The position numbers and the translations under genes were made by a program. DNA of 64,000 nucleotides from Candidatus Allofournierella merdigallinarum (GTDB taxonomy: Bacteria; Bacillota; Clostridia; Oscillospirales; Ruminococcaceae), in contig DXAC01000056.1 in the NCBI GenBank assembly GCA_019117205.1, positions 1 through 64,000 of the forward strand. The letters are read 5' to 3'. Of the stretch, positions 39,865 to 47,622 are shown piece by piece; the stretch's first letter is position 1; every line of letters begins with the position of its first letter. The notes below the pieces were generated by a model. It made no database searches, was not told the origin of the DNA, and saw only the letters and a list, made by a program, of their open reading frames with translations.

Positions 39865-41162
39865 TCGCCACACTCCCTGCTTTCCAGCACGTCCACCGCG
39901 GGGAAGTGGATGTGTCCCCAGCCGGCGGCCCACTCGGGCAGGGTGCGGTCGGTGTTGGTGATCTCAAAGGCAAATTCCTGGTTGGGCTTGTCCAGGCAGA
40001 TGGCGCCCGCCAGCTCCCGCTCGAACACGTCCAGGTAGAAGAAGTACTGCCCCTCGCTGAGGATGGAGGTGTCAAAGGCGAACGTGGTCTCGTACAGCCT
40101 GCCCGGTTCCGCCGCCCCCAGGGTGACGGGATGGGTGATGCCCACCGGGCTGGCGTCCCGGTAGTGGAGGTTCAGCTTCATGTTCACCGCGTCGAATTTC
40201 TGGCCCGCCCGCCAGCGGATGCGGACTTTCAGCGGCTCGCCGGCGGCGAAGACGCTGCTCTCCTTGTCCACAAAGTCCAGGCTGAGCACCCGCAGGCGCT
40301 TGCCGGCGCTGGCGGTCATCCGGCCCAGGTCCTCCAGCTCGTAGTGGACCACATTCACGTCGGTGGTCTCCATATAAATGGCGATGGCGTCCTCCACGTT
40401 GCCGTCGAAGATGACCCGCCCCTTGTCCAGCACGATGCAGCGGGTGCACAGCTGGCGGATGGTGCTCATGTTGTGGCTCACGTAGAGCACCGTGCGGCCC
40501 TCCTGGCCGGCCACGTCGCTCATCTTGCCCAGGCACTTTTGCTGGAACTTCATGTCGCCCACCGCCAGCACCTCGTCCATCACCATGATCTCCGAGTCCA
40601 GATGGGCGGCCACCGCAAAGGCCAGCTTCACGAACATGCCGCTGGAATAGCGCTTCACCGGGGTGTCGATGAACTCGCCGCACTCGGAGAACTCGATGAT
40701 CTGGTCCAGCTTCGCGTCCACCTCGGCCTTGGTCATGCCCAGGATGGAGCCGTTCATGTAGATGTTCTCCCGGCCGGTCATCTCCCCGTTGAAGCCGGTG
40801 CCCACCTCCAGCATACTGGCGATGCGGCCCTTGAACTTGATCTCCCCCGCCGAGGGGGCGGTGATGCGGCTGAGCAGCTTCAAAAGGGTGGACTTGCCCG
40901 CCCCGTTGCGGCCGATGATGCCCAGGGCCTCGCCCTTGTACACCGTCAGGTCCACCCCGTTCAGCGCCATAAAGGTCTGGCCAAACAGGCGAGTGTCGGT
41001 GCCGATGGGCAGGTTGGGGTCCTCTTTGCCCCGCACCCGGGCCCACCAGCTTTGCAGGTCGGCGGTGAGGGTGCCGCCGCCGATCTGGCCCAGGCGGTAC
41101 TGTTTTTTCAGCCCGGTGATCTGTATCACCGGCTCGCGGTCGGTATTCGTCTGCATCGTCAT
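39861..41162 (-). CDS. Polysaccharide ABC exporter ATPase with C-terminal sugar-binding domain (Wzt-like)
   Basis: 433 residues. Residues 10-260 are the ABC ATPase of the Wzt/TagH group: ALNGVDLTVYKGEALGIIGRN, Walker A GRNGAGKST (84-92), the signature YSSGM and Walker B MVMDEVLAVGD followed by HNMSTI. An insertion at 30-60 is typical for this group. Residues 265-430 are a beta-sandwich like the Wzt C-terminal domain (VLSLDFVDKES, VRIRWRAGQ, GITHPVTLG, YETTFAFDTSILSEGQYFFYLDVF), which in O-antigen systems recognises the modified chain end. ATG with GGGAGG upstream. Follows wzm by 18 nt. Confidence 0.92.
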   Translation of the reverse strand: MTMQTNTDREPVIQITGLKKQYRLGQIGGGTLTADLQSWWARVRGKEDPNLPIGTDTRLFGQTFMALNGVDLTVYKGEALGIIGRNGAGKSTLLKLLSRITAPSAGEIKFKGRIASMLEVGTGFNGEMTGRENIYMNGSILGMTKAEVDAKLDQIIEFSECGEFIDTPVKRYSSGMFVKLAFAVAAHLDSEIMVMDEVLAVGDMKFQQKCLGKMSDVAGQEGRTVLYVSHNMSTIRQLCTRCIVLDKGRVIFDGNVEDAIAIYMETTDVNVVHYELEDLGRMTASAGKRLRVLSLDFVDKESSVFAAGEPLKVRIRWRAGQKFDAVNMKLNLHYRDASPVGITHPVTLGAAEPGRLYETTFAFDTSILSEGQYFFYLDVFERELAGAICLDKPNQEFAFEITNTDRTLPEWAAGWGHIHFPAVDVLESRECGE

Positions 41163-41180
41163 TGTTCTCTGCCTCCCGCG

Positions 41181-42053
41181 TCACACAGTGTCCATAAAGG
41201 TCTTTTCCACCCGGCTGAACAGCACCACGCCGGCGGCCAGCATCACAAGGCTCACCACGGCGCTGTACAAAAGCCAGACGGGGCTGATCTCACCGCAGCC
41301 CAACAGGGCATAGCGGAACACCAGCACCGGCTCGGTCATGGGGTTGAGCCGCATGAGCAGCGCAAGACGGGGGCTGTTCGCCACCAGCTCGTTCATGGAA
41401 TAGACCACCGGCGTGGCGTACATCCACAGCTGCACCCCGAAGCCCACCACGATGGCCAGGTCCCGGTATTTGGTGGTCAGGCTGGAGACGATGATGCCCG
41501 CGCCCAGGCCCAGTACCATCACCATCAGCAGCACGGCGGGCAGCGCCAGCACCCACAGGTTCATGGACACGGTGCCGAAGTCCTGCCCGAAGAAGAAAAA
41601 CCACACCCAGAACAGCAGGAACATGAGCATCTGGATGCCCAGGTTCACCAGCGAGATGAGCACCTGGGAGATGGGCATGGTCAGCCGGGGGAAGTACACC
41701 TTGCCAAACAGGCCCGCGTTGGACACAAAGGTGTTGGCGGTGCCGGTGATGCAGGCGGAGAAGAAAGACCAGATGGCGTTGCCCGCCATGTAGAACAGAA
41801 AGCTGGGCACCCCCTCCTCCGCCAGGCCAGCAATGCCGCCGAAGACCACCGTGAAGATGACGGTGGTGATCAGCGGATTGATGAGGATCCAGGCGGGGCC
41901 GAGCACCGTCTGCTTGTACATGGTGGTGAAGCTGCGCTTGACGAACATGGTCACCAGGTCCCGATACTGCCACAGCTCTTTCAGGTCGATGTCGAACCAG
42001 CCGGTGCGGGGTTTGATCACGGTGGTCCACTGCTGTTGGGATGTGTTTTCCAT
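41181..42053 (-). CDS. Polysaccharide ABC exporter permease (Wzm-like)
   Basis: 290-residue ABC-2 type membrane protein with six hydrophobic helices. The cytoplasmic amphipathic start (LKELWQYRDLVTMFVKRSFTTMYKQTVLGPAWILINPL) is the signature of Wzm/TagG permeases; YRDLAIVVGFGVQLWMYATPVVYSM and NPMTEPVLVFRYALLG are further matches. Together with the adjoining Wzt-like ATPase it exports a finished lipid-linked polysaccharide. ATG with AAGGAG upstream. First gene of the 42-30 kb block, behind two tandem -10 elements. Confidence 0.93.
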   Translation of the reverse strand: MENTSQQQWTTVIKPRTGWFDIDLKELWQYRDLVTMFVKRSFTTMYKQTVLGPAWILINPLITTVIFTVVFGGIAGLAEEGVPSFLFYMAGNAIWSFFSACITGTANTFVSNAGLFGKVYFPRLTMPISQVLISLVNLGIQMLMFLLFWVWFFFFGQDFGTVSMNLWVLALPAVLLMVMVLGLGAGIIVSSLTTKYRDLAIVVGFGVQLWMYATPVVYSMNELVANSPRLALLMRLNPMTEPVLVFRYALLGCGEISPVWLLYSAVVSLVMLAAGVVLFSRVEKTFMDTV

Positions 42054-42092
42054 GAAAAGCTCCTTTGTGCGGCCGGGGCCGCGAGATGTTAC

Positions 42093-42106
42093 ATTATACC
42101 ATTATA
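42093..42106 (-). promoter_or_regulatory. Tandem extended -10 elements upstream of wzm
   Basis: Two perfect TATAAT hexamers on the minus strand (42101-42106 and 42093-42098), each preceded by TGG, are spaced 8 nt apart. No convincing -35 is seen. Transcription would start about 20-35 nt before the wzm ATG. Confidence 0.6.
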
Positions 42107-42146
42107 CCACAAAGCGGCCCGCCGCGGCGAAAAAAGCGGGAAAAAC

Positions 42147-43205
42147 TCAAAACGGACAGGCCCAGTCGCCTCCCAGCAGCCGCAGGCCCAGCCGGTAGGC
42201 GTGCCAGAACCACCAGCGCCGCCCCTCGTACGAGCGGAAGAGAAAGGCCACCAGCCCCAGCCGCCCCCAGCGGAAAGGCAGGTAAAAGGGGGAGTAAAGG
42301 CGGTTTTCTTTCATCCGGGCCAGGATGTCCTGAAAGCGCGGGTCCCCCAGGAGCCGGCTGCGCAGAGCGGGGCGCCTGTTGCGGGGGGTGGAGTAGACCC
42401 CGTAGGCCAGGGTGTGCAGGCACTGGTAAAAGGCCAGCTCCGCCTGATGGGGGGGCACCCGGTAGCGGCCCAGCAGATCGCCCAGCAGGTCGCTGAACAT
42501 GGCCAGGTGGCTGGGAACAAAAGGCTGCAGCCGGTTGCTCACGCTGGCGGCGTTGCCGATCTCATAGTAATAGAGAAACTGGGAGATGTACCGCACGCCC
42601 CCGCCGGGATGGGCGGTGAACCAGGCCCGCCAGAACGCCAGCACAAAGGGCAGGTCGTCGGTGCCGTCCCGGATGGTCTCGTCGAACCGCACGCCCGACC
42701 GCTGCAAAAAATCCACCGGGAACGCCTTGGTCCAGACGTAGTGCACCGTGCCGGTGCAGTACAGCCGGCCAAAGTCCGCCTGGGCGTAGCGGGCGGGCAC
42801 CGCCAGCGCCGGGTCGGCGCACATCTCCTCCCACTGGCCGTGGTGGCGCCAGCTCACCAGGTCGTCGCCGCAGTCTTTCAGGGCCGCGGCGACGGCCTCC
42901 AGGGCGCAAGGGCCCAGCCGGTCGTCCTGGTCCAGAAACAGCAGATACCGCCCACGGGCGGCCTCGATCCCGGTGTTGCGGGCGCCGGTGACCCCGGCGT
43001 TTTGCTGGTGGATGGCCCGGATGCGGCCGTCCGCCGCCGCCAGCTGGTCGCACAAAAGGCCGCTGTCGTCCGGGCTGCCGTCGTCGATGAGCAGGTGCTC
43101 GTAGTCGCCAAAAGCCTGGGCCCGGACGCTGGCCGTGCAGCCGGCCAGGAAATCCCGGCCCTTGTACACCGGGGTGAGAATGGTGAAAAACGGCCGCTGG
43201 TCCAT
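42147..43205 (-). CDS. Family 2 glycosyltransferase (monocistronic)
   Basis: 352-residue GT2: FFTILTPVYKGRDFLAGCTAS, LLIDDGSPDDSG, HQQNAGVTGARNTGIEAARGRYLLFLDQDDRLG with DQD metal motif, then TKAFPVDFLQ and RDGTDDLPFVLAFWRAWF, which carries the acidic catalytic region. The C-terminus has the CpsJ-like tail that recurs in its neighbours (KENRLYSPFYLPFRWGRLG). ATG with AAAAGGAGG upstream. It has its own promoter, in contrast to the preceding seven transferases. Its position next to wzm suggests a late or regulated step in the same glycan. Confidence 0.88.
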   Translation of the reverse strand: MDQRPFFTILTPVYKGRDFLAGCTASVRAQAFGDYEHLLIDDGSPDDSGLLCDQLAAADGRIRAIHQQNAGVTGARNTGIEAARGRYLLFLDQDDRLGPCALEAVAAALKDCGDDLVSWRHHGQWEEMCADPALAVPARYAQADFGRLYCTGTVHYVWTKAFPVDFLQRSGVRFDETIRDGTDDLPFVLAFWRAWFTAHPGGGVRYISQFLYYYEIGNAASVSNRLQPFVPSHLAMFSDLLGDLLGRYRVPPHQAELAFYQCLHTLAYGVYSTPRNRRPALRSRLLGDPRFQDILARMKENRLYSPFYLPFRWGRLGLVAFLFRSYEGRRWWFWHAYRLGLRLLGGDWACPF

Positions 43206-43249
43206 GGGCGGCGCCTCCTTTTCGCGCCGGCGCGGCGCGCCGGGCAGAT

Positions 43250-43277
43250 ATTATAACACAACGGGCCGCCGCTGCAA
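43250..43277 (-). promoter_or_regulatory. Promoter of the 43.2-kb GT2 gene
   Basis: Minus strand TTGCAG (43272-43277), 16-nt spacer, TGT-TATAAT (hexamer 43250-43255), 45 nt before the ATG. Confidence 0.75.
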
Positions 43278-43292
43278 AGCCCCCCCGGGGGA

Positions 43293-44357
43293 TCAGCCGG
43301 CGGAGATCAGCGGCGTCCAGCCCCGGCAGAACGTGTAAAGCCCCAGCCAGTGGAACCGCCAGTAGAGGGCCATGGGGGGCGCAAGGCGGCTCTGGTCCAG
43401 CGCCACCGCCAGCGCCGTGGCGTGGAAGCGCAGGGGCAGATACCGCGCCTCGTACAGCCGGTTCTGGCTGAAAAAGCCCATCAGGCGGCGGTATTCGCCG
43501 CTTTTGTAAAAGCGGGCCATGGCCCGGCGGCGCTCTTTCGGCGGGGTACACCAGGCGCCGTAGAGCAGGGTGTTCAGGTATTCCATCACGATCTTGGTCA
43601 GCTCCCGGGGCGGGGCGTGGTAGCGCTCCAGGCAGTCGGTGAGCAGCCGGTCGAAAGCCTCGTAATGGCTGGGGGCAAGGCGGCTGCGGTCGCTCTTGCT
43701 CAGGCTGGCGGCGTTGCCGTTTTCATAATAGTACAGAGGCCGGTTGATAAAAAGGCACTCGGCCTTTGGTTCGCGGGTGAAAAAGGCCCGCAGATAGTCG
43801 GTGACAAAGGGCCGGTCCTCGTAGCAGCGCATGGTCACGTCAAAGCGCAGGCCCGCCTCCCGGACAAGGGCTGCGTCGAACAGCTTGCCCCAGGGGGCGG
43901 CCAGCGGCGTCTCGGCGTACATCCGCCCGAAGTCCCGGGCCCGGTAGCGTCGCTCGGCGGGCTGGCGTATCTCCACCCCCAGCCGGGCGTAGTCCTCGGT
44001 GAAAGCGAACACGACAAACACGCCCGGCGCGGCGGTCTGCCGGGCCAGCAGCGTCGCCACCGCGTCTTCGGCCAGGGCGTCGTCCGCGTCGGCGAAGAGC
44101 AGCCAGGGGGCCCGGGCAGCGTCGATGCCAGTGTTGCGGGCGGCGGAGGCCCCGGCGTTTTGCTGGTGGATCACCCGGAAGCGGCCGTCCTTTGCAGCCC
44201 ACTCGTCGCACACTTCGGCGGAGCCGTCGGTGGAGCCGTCGTCCACCAGGATGCACTCGAAGTCTCCCCGGCTCTGGCCGGCGATGTGGGCCAGCGCCCG
44301 GGGCAGGTATTCGCCGGCATCGTACACCGGCAGGATGATGGAAAGCAGCGGCTCCAC
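43293..44357 (-). CDS. Family 2 glycosyltransferase
   Basis: 354-residue GT2, close paralogue of the 42.1-43.2 kb gene. LLSIILPVYDAGEYLPRALA, CILVDDGSTDGSAEVCD, HQQNAGASAARNTGIDAARAPWLLFADADD (DAD metal motif), WGKLFDAALV and RCYEDRPFVTDYLRAFF with the ED acidic site. The tail FSQNRLYEARYLPLRFHATALAVAL parallels that of the neighbour, showing shared ancestry. GTG start at 44357 with AAGGAGG upstream, 17 nt after the GT2-GT4 fusion. Last gene of the transferase operon. Sugar unknown. Confidence 0.88.
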   Translation of the reverse strand: MEPLLSIILPVYDAGEYLPRALAHIAGQSRGDFECILVDDGSTDGSAEVCDEWAAKDGRFRVIHQQNAGASAARNTGIDAARAPWLLFADADDALAEDAVATLLARQTAAPGVFVVFAFTEDYARLGVEIRQPAERRYRARDFGRMYAETPLAAPWGKLFDAALVREAGLRFDVTMRCYEDRPFVTDYLRAFFTREPKAECLFINRPLYYYENGNAASLSKSDRSRLAPSHYEAFDRLLTDCLERYHAPPRELTKIVMEYLNTLLYGAWCTPPKERRRAMARFYKSGEYRRLMGFFSQNRLYEARYLPLRFHATALAVALDQSRLAPPMALYWRFHWLGLYTFCRGWTPLISAG

Positions 44358-44374
44358 GGCGACGCCTCCTTGTG

Positions 44375-46591
44375 TCACGCCCGGCCCCAGCGCTCCAGCG
44401 CCGTGAGCAGGGTGCGGTAATAGCCCCCGGGGGAATAGCGCCCGGCGGCCTGGCGGCCGGCTTTCGCCATGGCGGCGGCGCGGGCCGGGTCGGCTTTCAG
44501 GGCGAGGATGGCCCCGGTGATGGTCTTATCCAGCGGCGGCACGCCCGGCACGCCGCGCAGCCGGCCGTCCTCCCACACCTCGCTTCGGGGCAGGATAACG
44601 GCCCCGCTGCCCGCAAGGTACTCCGGCAGGCCGCCGGAGTCGGTGGCGATCACCGGGCAGCCGCAGGCCATGGCCTCGATGGCGGTGATGCCCGCCGGCT
44701 CCTGCCACAAAGCGGGGAAGCAGGCGACGCTGGCCAGCCGATAGTAGGCGGGCAGCTTGTGGTTTTGCACAAAGCCGGCGAACTTCACCCGCCCGCCCAG
44801 GGCCAGGGCCTGCTTTTGCAGCCCGTCGGCGTAGTCCGAGCGGGCCTTGGCCCCAAAGAAAGGGCTGCCCGCCACCAGCAGCTTCACCCGCTCATCGGGG
44901 ACGTTCGCCATCGCCGCCAGCAGCTGGTGGACCCCCTTTTCCGGGCTGGTGCGCCCGCAGAAGAGCACCACGAAGTCCTCGCTGTCAAAGCCTAGCTCCG
45001 CCCGCAGGGCCGCGGCCCCGGCGGCTTCCGCCTCGCTTTCGGCGGGGCGGAAAAGGTCAAGGTCGGCGCAGTTGGGCAAAAGGGCGGCGCTCTCCGGCGG
45101 CTGGCCGCTGCCCGAGAGCCAGGCCCCCCGCACGAACTCGCTGATGCAGAGGGCGCGGGCGTAGATCCCGTCCAGGTCGGCGCTGCCCGCCGTCTCGCCG
45201 TGGAGGTGGGCGACGAACCGCCCGCGCCCCAGCGCCCGGCTGGCCTGCCGCCAGCCGGTGAGGTCCCCGCCCTCGCCCAGGTACCAGTCGGCGTCCAGCC
45301 GCTTCAAAAAGGGCAGGGGGGCGGCGTACCAGCGGTCCCAGTGGATGGGCCTGCCCAAAAGGCGGCCAAGGCGCACCGCCAGCCGGTGGGAAAGGGTGCG
45401 GGCCGGGGGCGTCTGGTAGTAAAACAGGGTGTTGCCAAAGCGGGCGGACTCGCCGGCGGCCTGCCCGTCCCACTGGCAGAGAATGACCAGCTCCAGCTCT
45501 TTGCAAAGGCCGTTCTGCCGGGCCAGGTGCTCCGCCAGCGTCTCCACCGCGCCGCCTTTCACCGCGGGCACCGGCAGGCCGGGAGGCAGCAGCAGCGCCA
45601 CCCGCGGCTTGTCCGTTTTGGGGGGCAGGGGCAGCGCCCGCTTTGCCCACCGGCGGCAGCTGAGCTTTTCCCGCGCCGAAAGGCCGGGGCAGCGCTTCAG
45701 CAGGGGCAAAAGGCTGGCCATCTGGGCCCGGGCCTCCTGCCAGCGGGCGGCCAGCGGCCAGGTGAGGGCCGTTTCTTCGCACCGGGCGCAGAGGGAGAGA
45801 TACCGCCGCCAGGCTCCCGGCAGGGCCAGCGCCGCCAGGTCCGACCGGCCGTTTTCCGCGAAAAAGCGGCAGCGGGCCGCCGCCGCGTCCACCCCGTCAA
45901 AGGCGGAGGGGCGCAGGTCGGTGCGGCAGATGCTGCCCTGGCGCAGCCGGTAGAAATAGAGCACGTGGGCAAGGCAGGCGACCTTTTCCGCCTGCCAGAA
46001 GAGCAGATGGGCCACCGCGTCGTCCTCGTGGATGCGCCCGGCGGGGTAGCGCAGGGCCTCCCACAGCCGGCGGCGGTAGATTTTGTTCCAGGCCACCGTG
46101 TAGCAGGTGGAGGCGGGGCCGAAAAAGGCCGCCAGCAGCTCTCTGCCGCCGAACACGCCGGCCTGCTCCGGGGCGGTGATCACCGGCGCTTCCAGCGGCC
46201 GGCCGGCCTCGTCCACGTCCTCCACGGCGCACAGGGCCATATCCGCGCCGGACTCTTCCAGGGCGGCGTGGAGCTTTTCCAGATAGTCCGCCGCCACCAG
46301 GTCGTCGGAGTCCACAAAAGCGATGGCCTCGCCCGCCGCGACGTCCAGCCCGGCGTTGCGGGCGGCGGAAAGGCCGCCGTTTTGCTGGTGGATGACCTTT
46401 ACCCGGCTGTCCCGGGCGGCGTAGCCGTCGCACAGCGCGCCGCAGCCGTCCGGGCTGCCGTCGTCCACAAAGATCAGCTCAAAGTCGGTGAAGGTCTGGC
46501 CCAGCAGGCTGTCGGCGCAGGCGGGCAGGCAGTCCTCCACCCCGTACACCGGCACGATGACGCTGATGGCCGGGCGGCTTTTTTCGCTCAT
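44375..46591 (-). CDS. Bifunctional glycosyltransferase, GT2 fused to GT4
   Basis: 738 residues, two catalytic domains. Residues 1-about 320 are a GT2 (ISVIVPVYGVEDCLPACADS, IFVDDGSPDGCGALCD, HQQNGGLSAARNAGLDVAAGEAIAFVDSDDLV, NKIYRRRLWE, RIHEDDAVAHLLFW). Residues about 335-738 are a GT-B family 4 enzyme (VALLLPPGLPVPAVKGGAVETLAEHL, VLFCGRTSPEKGVHQLLAAM, EPAGITAIEAMACGCPVIATDSGGLPEYL). No frameshift separates them, so two successive sugar additions by one chain are likely. ATG overlaps the stop of the upstream GT2 gene by 4 nt. Confidence 0.9.
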   Translation of the reverse strand: MSEKSRPAISVIVPVYGVEDCLPACADSLLGQTFTDFELIFVDDGSPDGCGALCDGYAARDSRVKVIHQQNGGLSAARNAGLDVAAGEAIAFVDSDDLVAADYLEKLHAALEESGADMALCAVEDVDEAGRPLEAPVITAPEQAGVFGGRELLAAFFGPASTCYTVAWNKIYRRRLWEALRYPAGRIHEDDAVAHLLFWQAEKVACLAHVLYFYRLRQGSICRTDLRPSAFDGVDAAAARCRFFAENGRSDLAALALPGAWRRYLSLCARCEETALTWPLAARWQEARAQMASLLPLLKRCPGLSAREKLSCRRWAKRALPLPPKTDKPRVALLLPPGLPVPAVKGGAVETLAEHLARQNGLCKELELVILCQWDGQAAGESARFGNTLFYYQTPPARTLSHRLAVRLGRLLGRPIHWDRWYAAPLPFLKRLDADWYLGEGGDLTGWRQASRALGRGRFVAHLHGETAGSADLDGIYARALCISEFVRGAWLSGSGQPPESAALLPNCADLDLFRPAESEAEAAGAAALRAELGFDSEDFVVLFCGRTSPEKGVHQLLAAMANVPDERVKLLVAGSPFFGAKARSDYADGLQKQALALGGRVKFAGFVQNHKLPAYYRLASVACFPALWQEPAGITAIEAMACGCPVIATDSGGLPEYLAGSGAVILPRSEVWEDGRLRGVPGVPPLDKTITGAILALKADPARAAAMAKAGRQAAGRYSPGGYYRTLLTALERWGRA

Positions 46592-47601
46592 GCGCCCGCC
46601 CCCTTTCCGCCGTGCAGCGCCCCCCGGGCCGCCGCCAGCCGGTAGCAGCCCTCCGGGCTCAGCACGAACAGCGCCGCCCGCAGCTTTTCCGAAGCGGGCA
46701 CATAGGGGCAGCGCAGGATGGCGGGCAAAAGGCTGTTGAGCTTTTTCTTGTGGGCGGCAAAACCCGCCGCCAGCTTCGGCGAAAGGGGCCCGGCCTGGCG
46801 GGCGTGGACGTAAAACAGGTAGAACACCTGCCAGTAGCGGGCCACTGCCCGGCGGAAAAGGTCCGGCCGGTCGGGCTTTTTGGCGAAAAAGTCCACCCAG
46901 CCGCCGTACAGCCGCAGGTCGTCCAGCTTTTTCACCGAAAAGGCGGCGCTGGTCATGTTGCCGGTGCGCACCCGGTAGAGGTACAGGGGCTTGTTTGTGG
47001 CCACGATGCGCCGGCCGTCGTAAATTTTGTCCATGATGTTGGCGTCGTCGCCGAAGAACATGGTCTCGTCGTGGCGCACGCCCTCGAAAAGGCGGGCGTC
47101 GTAGAGCTTGTTCCAGGTGACCATACAGTACATGCCGCCGTCCCGCAGCACGTCATAGAACTGGTCCAGGGCGTCCCCCTCGCCCAGCAGGTCGTCGGCC
47201 ACGGTCACGCCCCGGCCCAGGCGGCGGCCGGCCTCGTCGATGCACTCGGCGCCGCAGGCCGCCAGGGGGCAGCCGCTCTGACGCACCATGCTGTAAAGGG
47301 TCTCGAGAAAGTCCGGCTCCAGCAGGTCGTCGGAGTCCACGTAGCTGATGTACCGGCCCGTGGCCGCGTCCAGCCCCGCGTTGGCGGCGCTGGCGGGGCC
47401 GCCGTTGGGCTTGTGTACCACCCGGATGCGCCCGTCGGTTTTGGCCAGTTCGTCGCAGAGTTCGCCGCAGCCGTTGGGGCTGCCGTCCTCCACCAGGATG
47501 AGCTCAAAGTCGGCAAAGGTCTGGGCGAGGATGCTCTTCACGGTGAGAGGCAGGTAGTCTTTCGCGTCGTAAACGGTGGTGATGATGCTGATGGCGGGCA
47601 T
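46588..47601 (-). CDS. Family 2 glycosyltransferase
   Basis: 337-residue GT2 with ISIITTVYDAKDYLPLTVKS, LILVEDGSPNGCGELCDE, HKPNGGPASAANAGLDAATGRYISYVDSDDLLEPDF (DSD motif; note SAANAG instead of the usual SAARN, so the common Arg is replaced by Ala), WNKLYDARLFEG and ETMFFGDDANIMDKIY with the DD acidic site. The tail LSPEGCYRLAAARGALHG resembles CpsJ-type ends. ATG with AGGAGG upstream, stop overlapping the next gene by 4 nt. Part of the seven-gene transferase operon. Confidence 0.88.
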   Translation of the reverse strand: MPAISIITTVYDAKDYLPLTVKSILAQTFADFELILVEDGSPNGCGELCDELAKTDGRIRVVHKPNGGPASAANAGLDAATGRYISYVDSDDLLEPDFLETLYSMVRQSGCPLAACGAECIDEAGRRLGRGVTVADDLLGEGDALDQFYDVLRDGGMYCMVTWNKLYDARLFEGVRHDETMFFGDDANIMDKIYDGRRIVATNKPLYLYRVRTGNMTSAAFSVKKLDDLRLYGGWVDFFAKKPDRPDLFRRAVARYWQVFYLFYVHARQAGPLSPKLAAGFAAHKKKLNSLLPAILRCPYVPASEKLRAALFVLSPEGCYRLAAARGALHGGKGAGA

Positions 47602-47622
47602 AAAAACGCCTCCTGAAAGCTG

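Noticed and set aside
39906..43256. Plus-strand open frame of 1116 codons across the wzt, wzm and GT2 genes
   Set aside because: It is antisense to three genes with intact family motifs; its protein is His/Gln/Gly-rich and low in complexity, as expected for antisense frames in G+C-rich DNA.
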